This document shows positions 61,070 through 64,000 of a stretch of DNA of 64,000 nt, piece after piece (position 1 is the first letter of the stretch; each line of letters begins with the position of its first letter). The stretch is taken from the NCBI GenBank assembly GCA_018432235.1, contig JAHDLO010000019.1, positions 46,967-110,966 of the forward strand, in the 5' to 3' direction. Below the pieces are notes generated by a model. The model ran no database searches. It was not told where the DNA came from and saw only the letters and a program-made list of their open reading frames with translations. The DNA comes from Clostridiaceae bacterium. Lineage in GTDB: Bacteria > Bacillota > Clostridia > Peptostreptococcales > Natronincolaceae. A program made the position numbers and the translations under genes.

Positions 61070-61567
61070 CGGTCACGTTGCCAAATCTGTGCTGATATCT
61101 ATTTAAAACTGGAGCAATGACTTTTCAGAAGGGTAATAACAATCTGTATAGTAAAGTCAGGGCTCCATCCTCTGAAACAAAAGACTGCCATTGCTGGCGA
61201 CAGGGAATTTGACCGAAGTGGAGTTTCGCTCCACATTGGTAGGGCTGCGGCGCTCAATGACGGGAGCGTCTTTTTTCGTCTGCGCAATCTCTTCATTGTG
61301 CGTCTGAATAGCCTTTTGCATAGACGGCTTTGCCACTGGACGTGCCACAGGGACGTTTTGTTTGGCACGCTAATAGCATTGATAATGCCGGAAATCAAAA
61401 AATACTAATGTCAGTCGGTATAAAACTGCCAAACAAAGCGTCCCTTTGACACCTTGGACATGAATATAAACGAGGAGAGTTAATAGTTATGAGTCCCATT
61501 GTCATGAAAAAAATTATAAGGAACTTTTTCTATCATTGGTTACTCTAATTGGGTGAAAGGGGTGGAA
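61070..61567. other. Gene-poor stretch with a degraded frame
   Basis: No intact gene is seen. On the minus strand 61,157-61,348 encodes MARPVAKPSMQKAIQTHNEE and similar Lys/Pro/Arg-rich sequence to a stop, with higher GC than flanking DNA. No ribosome site or family is recognisable. The inverted repeat at 61,342-61,452 overlaps its beginning. I regard it as a decayed remnant. Confidence 0.4.
61342..61452. repeat. 26-bp imperfect inverted repeat (REP/IS-end-like)
   Basis: GTGCCACAGGGACGTTTTGT then TTGGCA (61342-61367) is repeated inverted at 61427-61452 with 22 of 26 positions matching by my reading. The 59 bp between them contain no gene. GTGCCACAGGGACG-type palindromes are common dispersed repeats in clostridia, often near small transposases. 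It bounds the GC-richer SDR block. Confidence 0.55.
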
Positions 61568-62140
61568 ATGTTGAATATAGGCAAACTGACTAGAATGTCT
61601 GCAATTATTCCTTTTAAAAATAAAAGAAGAGATGGTTCATTTAAGGAACTTCAAAAAGAAATAACAAAATATAATCTAGACACTTTATATGATTGGTTTA
61701 ATATTAGAAAAAATAAGTATTATAGAATTGGATGGGCTTATTTATACAATCATTATGATGTCGAGGATGTATTTCAAAACACAATTATTAAGATATGTGA
61801 AAGTATTAGCCAGTTAAGAGAAGAGAGATATTTTGAAACCTGGGTAACGGCAATATTTATAAATGAATGTAAAAGGACATTACGAAATAGGCAAAGGGTG
61901 AGTACGACAGGCACTCTAAATGAAGTAATGATACAACATAGTGAGGATAGCCATCTAGAATTAAAAGAAGGATTAAAAACCTTGGAAGATATTCATAGGA
62001 CGGTGTTAGTCTTAAAATATATCAGTGGCTATTCCCAGGAAGAAATAGCACAGATTTTAGATATTCCAATAGGCACTGTAAAATCTCGCATCTATAGAGG
62101 ATTAAGGGAGCTAAGAAGCAATATAGAGGAGGTGGAATAG
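61568..62140 (+). CDS. ECF-type sigma factor (second pair)
   Basis: The protein of about 190 residues starts at ATG 61568 after AAAGGGGTGG. Sigma region 2 (YYRIGWAYLYNHYDVEDVFQ NTIIKIC) and region 4 (LEDIHRTVLVLKYISGYSQE and IAQILDIPIGTVKSRIYRGL) are intact. A 40-residue N-terminal extension precedes region 2. It ends 1 bp before its anti-sigma partner. A different ECF factor lies at 37.8 kb; the two are not close relatives. Confidence 0.9.
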   Translation: MLNIGKLTRMSAIIPFKNKRRDGSFKELQKEITKYNLDTLYDWFNIRKNKYYRIGWAYLYNHYDVEDVFQNTIIKICESISQLREERYFETWVTAIFINECKRTLRNRQRVSTTGTLNEVMIQHSEDSHLELKEGLKTLEDIHRTVLVLKYISGYSQEEIAQILDIPIGTVKSRIYRGLRELRSNIEEVE

Positions 62141-62141
62141 T

Positions 62142-63815
62142 ATGCATTGCAAAGAAATAGAAGAAAAGTTGATAGATTACATAGATGGTATATTAGATGA
62201 AGAGGAAGCTAGGGCTGTAAATGAACATATTGAAAATTGTGGGGATTGCAAAAAAAATCTTGATGGATTAAAAGAAACCATAAATGATATAGGAGAAGCA
62301 AATAAAAATATCGAAGCGCCACACGATTTTATCGAGACTATAAAAAAAGAAGTGGCGATTAAACGTAGCTTAGTTAGACAACCAAGAAGGAAGACAGCAT
62401 ACATCGTATTAGTATCAATTCTTATCACGCTGTTGATAACTGGTGTTTTCGCCAATGAAAGCCTACAAGCATATATAGAGATATGGAAAGGTAGGAGCTT
62501 AAAGGAAAGTCACTCCATAGAGCAGCTTATTGCAGAAGGATATGGGGAAAAAATGAACATAGTGTCTGTGGACAAAAATATAAAGGTGACCTTGGAAAGT
62601 GTCATAGCGGATGATATTAATACAGTATTCCTAATAGAGGTGGAGGATCTAAGTGGTGAGAATAAATATGCACCTATATTATGGGAAAATACAATAGCTG
62701 CGAATGGAAAGTTTAACTATTATTTACCCGGCAGCTCGAATGCTTTAATGATTGATAAAGCTAGTATTGAAGGCTCCTTTTTATTACACACCCCTGAGAA
62801 AAATAAAACAAGGACAGTACTAGCCTTCAGTCCTATAGCTTCAGAGCATGATGAGGTAGAGTTAATTATTAGTGCGCTACAAGTCATCGCAGAAGATGAT
62901 ACCAGTACGCCACATGCTTTTGGAGGTCAGTATTATTATGACAAACGCTTTGACGATATAACCGAAGGCTCATGGCGTTTTAAAGTTCAGGTTAAACCCT
63001 CTGAATCCCATGTATTTGATATAAATGAAGAAATGATTTTAGATGGTCATAGAATTTTATTTAATCAGCTTAAGGTATCTCCAACCAAGACTACCTTAAC
63101 CTATAAATTTAATGGAAAACAGAACAATGCATATGTACTTAATGGTATTAACAACATTATGCTAGAAGCAGATGGTATACTATATGAAATGAAAAGCTAT
63201 GGCAGGGGCTCAATGAGGACTAATAATTATGGGTCTGTTGAGAGCACATTATCGTTTGATACAATGTATTTTCAAATGCCAAATAGAATTAAAATAACAG
63301 TGGAGGGGTATACCATTAATGTAAATGAACAAAGTATATTTGAAATAGATATAAAAAGGCCCTTTCCACAAGAGTTTCAGTATTTAGATAGTAAACTTAG
63401 CGTAACTAATGTTCAAGGTGATGAAAATATGATTAGAATTTCAATGGATAATTTAGGTGAGAAATATTTTGAGAGACTTTTGTTTAACGTTTTTATAAAC
63501 AACAGGGAGTATATGGAAGCACAGTATGCAGGAAGACCTTTACATCCCGAAGATGTTAAAAATAGGCAGGTGTCAGGCTATGATATTCTATTAAATAACA
63601 CAACAAAAACGTTGGATGACTTTCCTGATAAAGGCTATGAAATTAATGAGGGTTACATAAAATACATTAATTACGATGGCACTGAAAAAGCGGCGGAAGA
63701 ATTAATGCTGAAAGGCACCCTGGACGATAAAATAAAATCTATTCAAATTAGAATAGGTGGTTACGAGGAACAGAGAATTGCTAAGGGAAGCTTAACCTTT
63801 AAATTAGTCAAATAG
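62142..63815 (+). CDS. zf-HC2 anti-sigma factor with DUF4179 domain
   Basis: The 557-residue protein has an N-terminal zinc anti-sigma domain (H(x3)C(x2)C in EHIENCGDCKK), one membrane helix (about 87-105, TAYIVLVSILITLLITGVF) and a DUF4179-type domain outside, with further beta domains. It should bind the ECF factor upstream in the cytoplasm and sense a signal outside. Membrane anti-sigma factors with DUF4179 are typical of clostridia. About 100 bp of gene-free sequence follow. Confidence 0.88.
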   Translation: MHCKEIEEKLIDYIDGILDEEEARAVNEHIENCGDCKKNLDGLKETINDIGEANKNIEAPHDFIETIKKEVAIKRSLVRQPRRKTAYIVLVSILITLLITGVFANESLQAYIEIWKGRSLKESHSIEQLIAEGYGEKMNIVSVDKNIKVTLESVIADDINTVFLIEVEDLSGENKYAPILWENTIAANGKFNYYLPGSSNALMIDKASIEGSFLLHTPEKNKTRTVLAFSPIASEHDEVELIISALQVIAEDDTSTPHAFGGQYYYDKRFDDITEGSWRFKVQVKPSESHVFDINEEMILDGHRILFNQLKVSPTKTTLTYKFNGKQNNAYVLNGINNIMLEADGILYEMKSYGRGSMRTNNYGSVESTLSFDTMYFQMPNRIKITVEGYTINVNEQSIFEIDIKRPFPQEFQYLDSKLSVTNVQGDENMIRISMDNLGEKYFERLLFNVFINNREYMEAQYAGRPLHPEDVKNRQVSGYDILLNNTTKTLDDFPDKGYEINEGYIKYINYDGTEKAAEELMLKGTLDDKIKSIQIRIGGYEEQRIAKGSLTFKLVK

Positions 63816-63919
63816 GGGCTACTGAGGCGTCATTATAAAAGGCAAATTCTCTAAATTTACTGAAGATTCTCAAGCTATTTTCATGTTATAATTAAAAAAA
63901 ATATAAGCGAGGGTGTATT

Positions 63920-64000
63920 ATGACTAAACATCGTATCTATACAATGAGTGTAGCCAGTGTCTATCCCCATTATGTTGCGAAGGCGGAGAAAAAGGGACGG
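63920..64000 (+). CDS. DUF2200 family protein, N-terminal part (cut by window edge)
   Basis: The ATG at 63920 follows GAGGGTG. The visible 27 residues [27 protein letters not shown] match the strongly conserved start of DUF2200 proteins. The remaining about 90 residues lie past the window edge. Function unknown. Confidence 0.85.
   Translation, partial: MTKHRIYTMSVASVYPHYVAKAEKKGR

Overview
The window looks like chromosomal DNA of a low-GC Gram-positive bacterium of the class Clostridia, probably an Alkaliphilus-like anaerobe. The reasons are the AT-rich sequence, strong GGAGG ribosome sites with frequent TTG/GTG starts, a complete walRK-yycHI-murA-yycJ-htrA-rlmH locus, and a glycyl-radical hydroxyproline dehydratase of the kind found in Stickland-fermenting clostridia. 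The genus is inference.

Bases 1-17,950 are core genome: a DnaD-like replication protein (cut by the window edge), an M1 metallopeptidase, a WalR-box-preceded LysM/G5/M23 cell-wall peptidase, a tail-anchored subtilisin, a membrane gluzincin, and the cell-wall stress operon walR-walK-(secreted protein)-yycH-yycI, then murA with a long structured leader, yycJ, two tandem htrA paralogs around a CxxH/CxxC mini-protein, and rlmH. yycH carries an in-frame TAG shortly before its natural end.

Bases 17,924-39,456 are the most unusual part. The 3' end of rlmH (the SCC attachment site in staphylococci) contains an SCC attB-like sequence. Seven more degenerate copies (six in the same orientation, one half copy) follow at about 19.1, 21.4, 24.2, 26.25, 29.0, 30.8 and 39.4 kb. 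They split the region into small modules that mostly carry one adaptive gene or operon: AraC/GyrI regulator; ABC-F protein; U32/RlhA protein with a nuclease remnant and a tRNA-Cys 3' fragment; PadR plus a HAAS-FtsW-like membrane protein; WYL regulator plus two metallo-beta-lactamase-fold proteins; XRE plus chloramphenicol acetyltransferase; and a larger module with a cupin regulator, dipeptide epimerase, DUF819 permease, CocE-type hydrolase, ECF sigma/anti-sigma pair and an alpha/beta hydrolase. I read this as a tandem array of SCC-like cassettes without any recombinase of their own in the window.

Bases 39,500-57,360 hold a MerR-methyltransferase fusion, an MFS transporter and a two-tier sigma54 system. 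One RocR/PrdR-type activator sits before a -24/-12 promoter driving hypE-hypD (trans-4-hydroxy-L-proline dehydratase and its activase). A paralogous activator sits before a second -24/-12 promoter driving an M24 aminopeptidase, a complete dipeptide/oligopeptide ABC transporter and a second, metal-ligand-altered M24 protein. Together they look like uptake, cleavage and fermentation of proline/hydroxyproline-rich (collagen-like) peptides.

Bases 57,400-61,450 are a visibly more GC-rich block (two SDR-type dehydrogenase/epimerase genes and a divergent TetR regulator). A HelD-like helicase remnant lies on one side and a 26-bp inverted repeat on the other, which suggests recent transfer. The window ends with a second ECF sigma/anti-sigma pair and the start of a DUF2200 gene.
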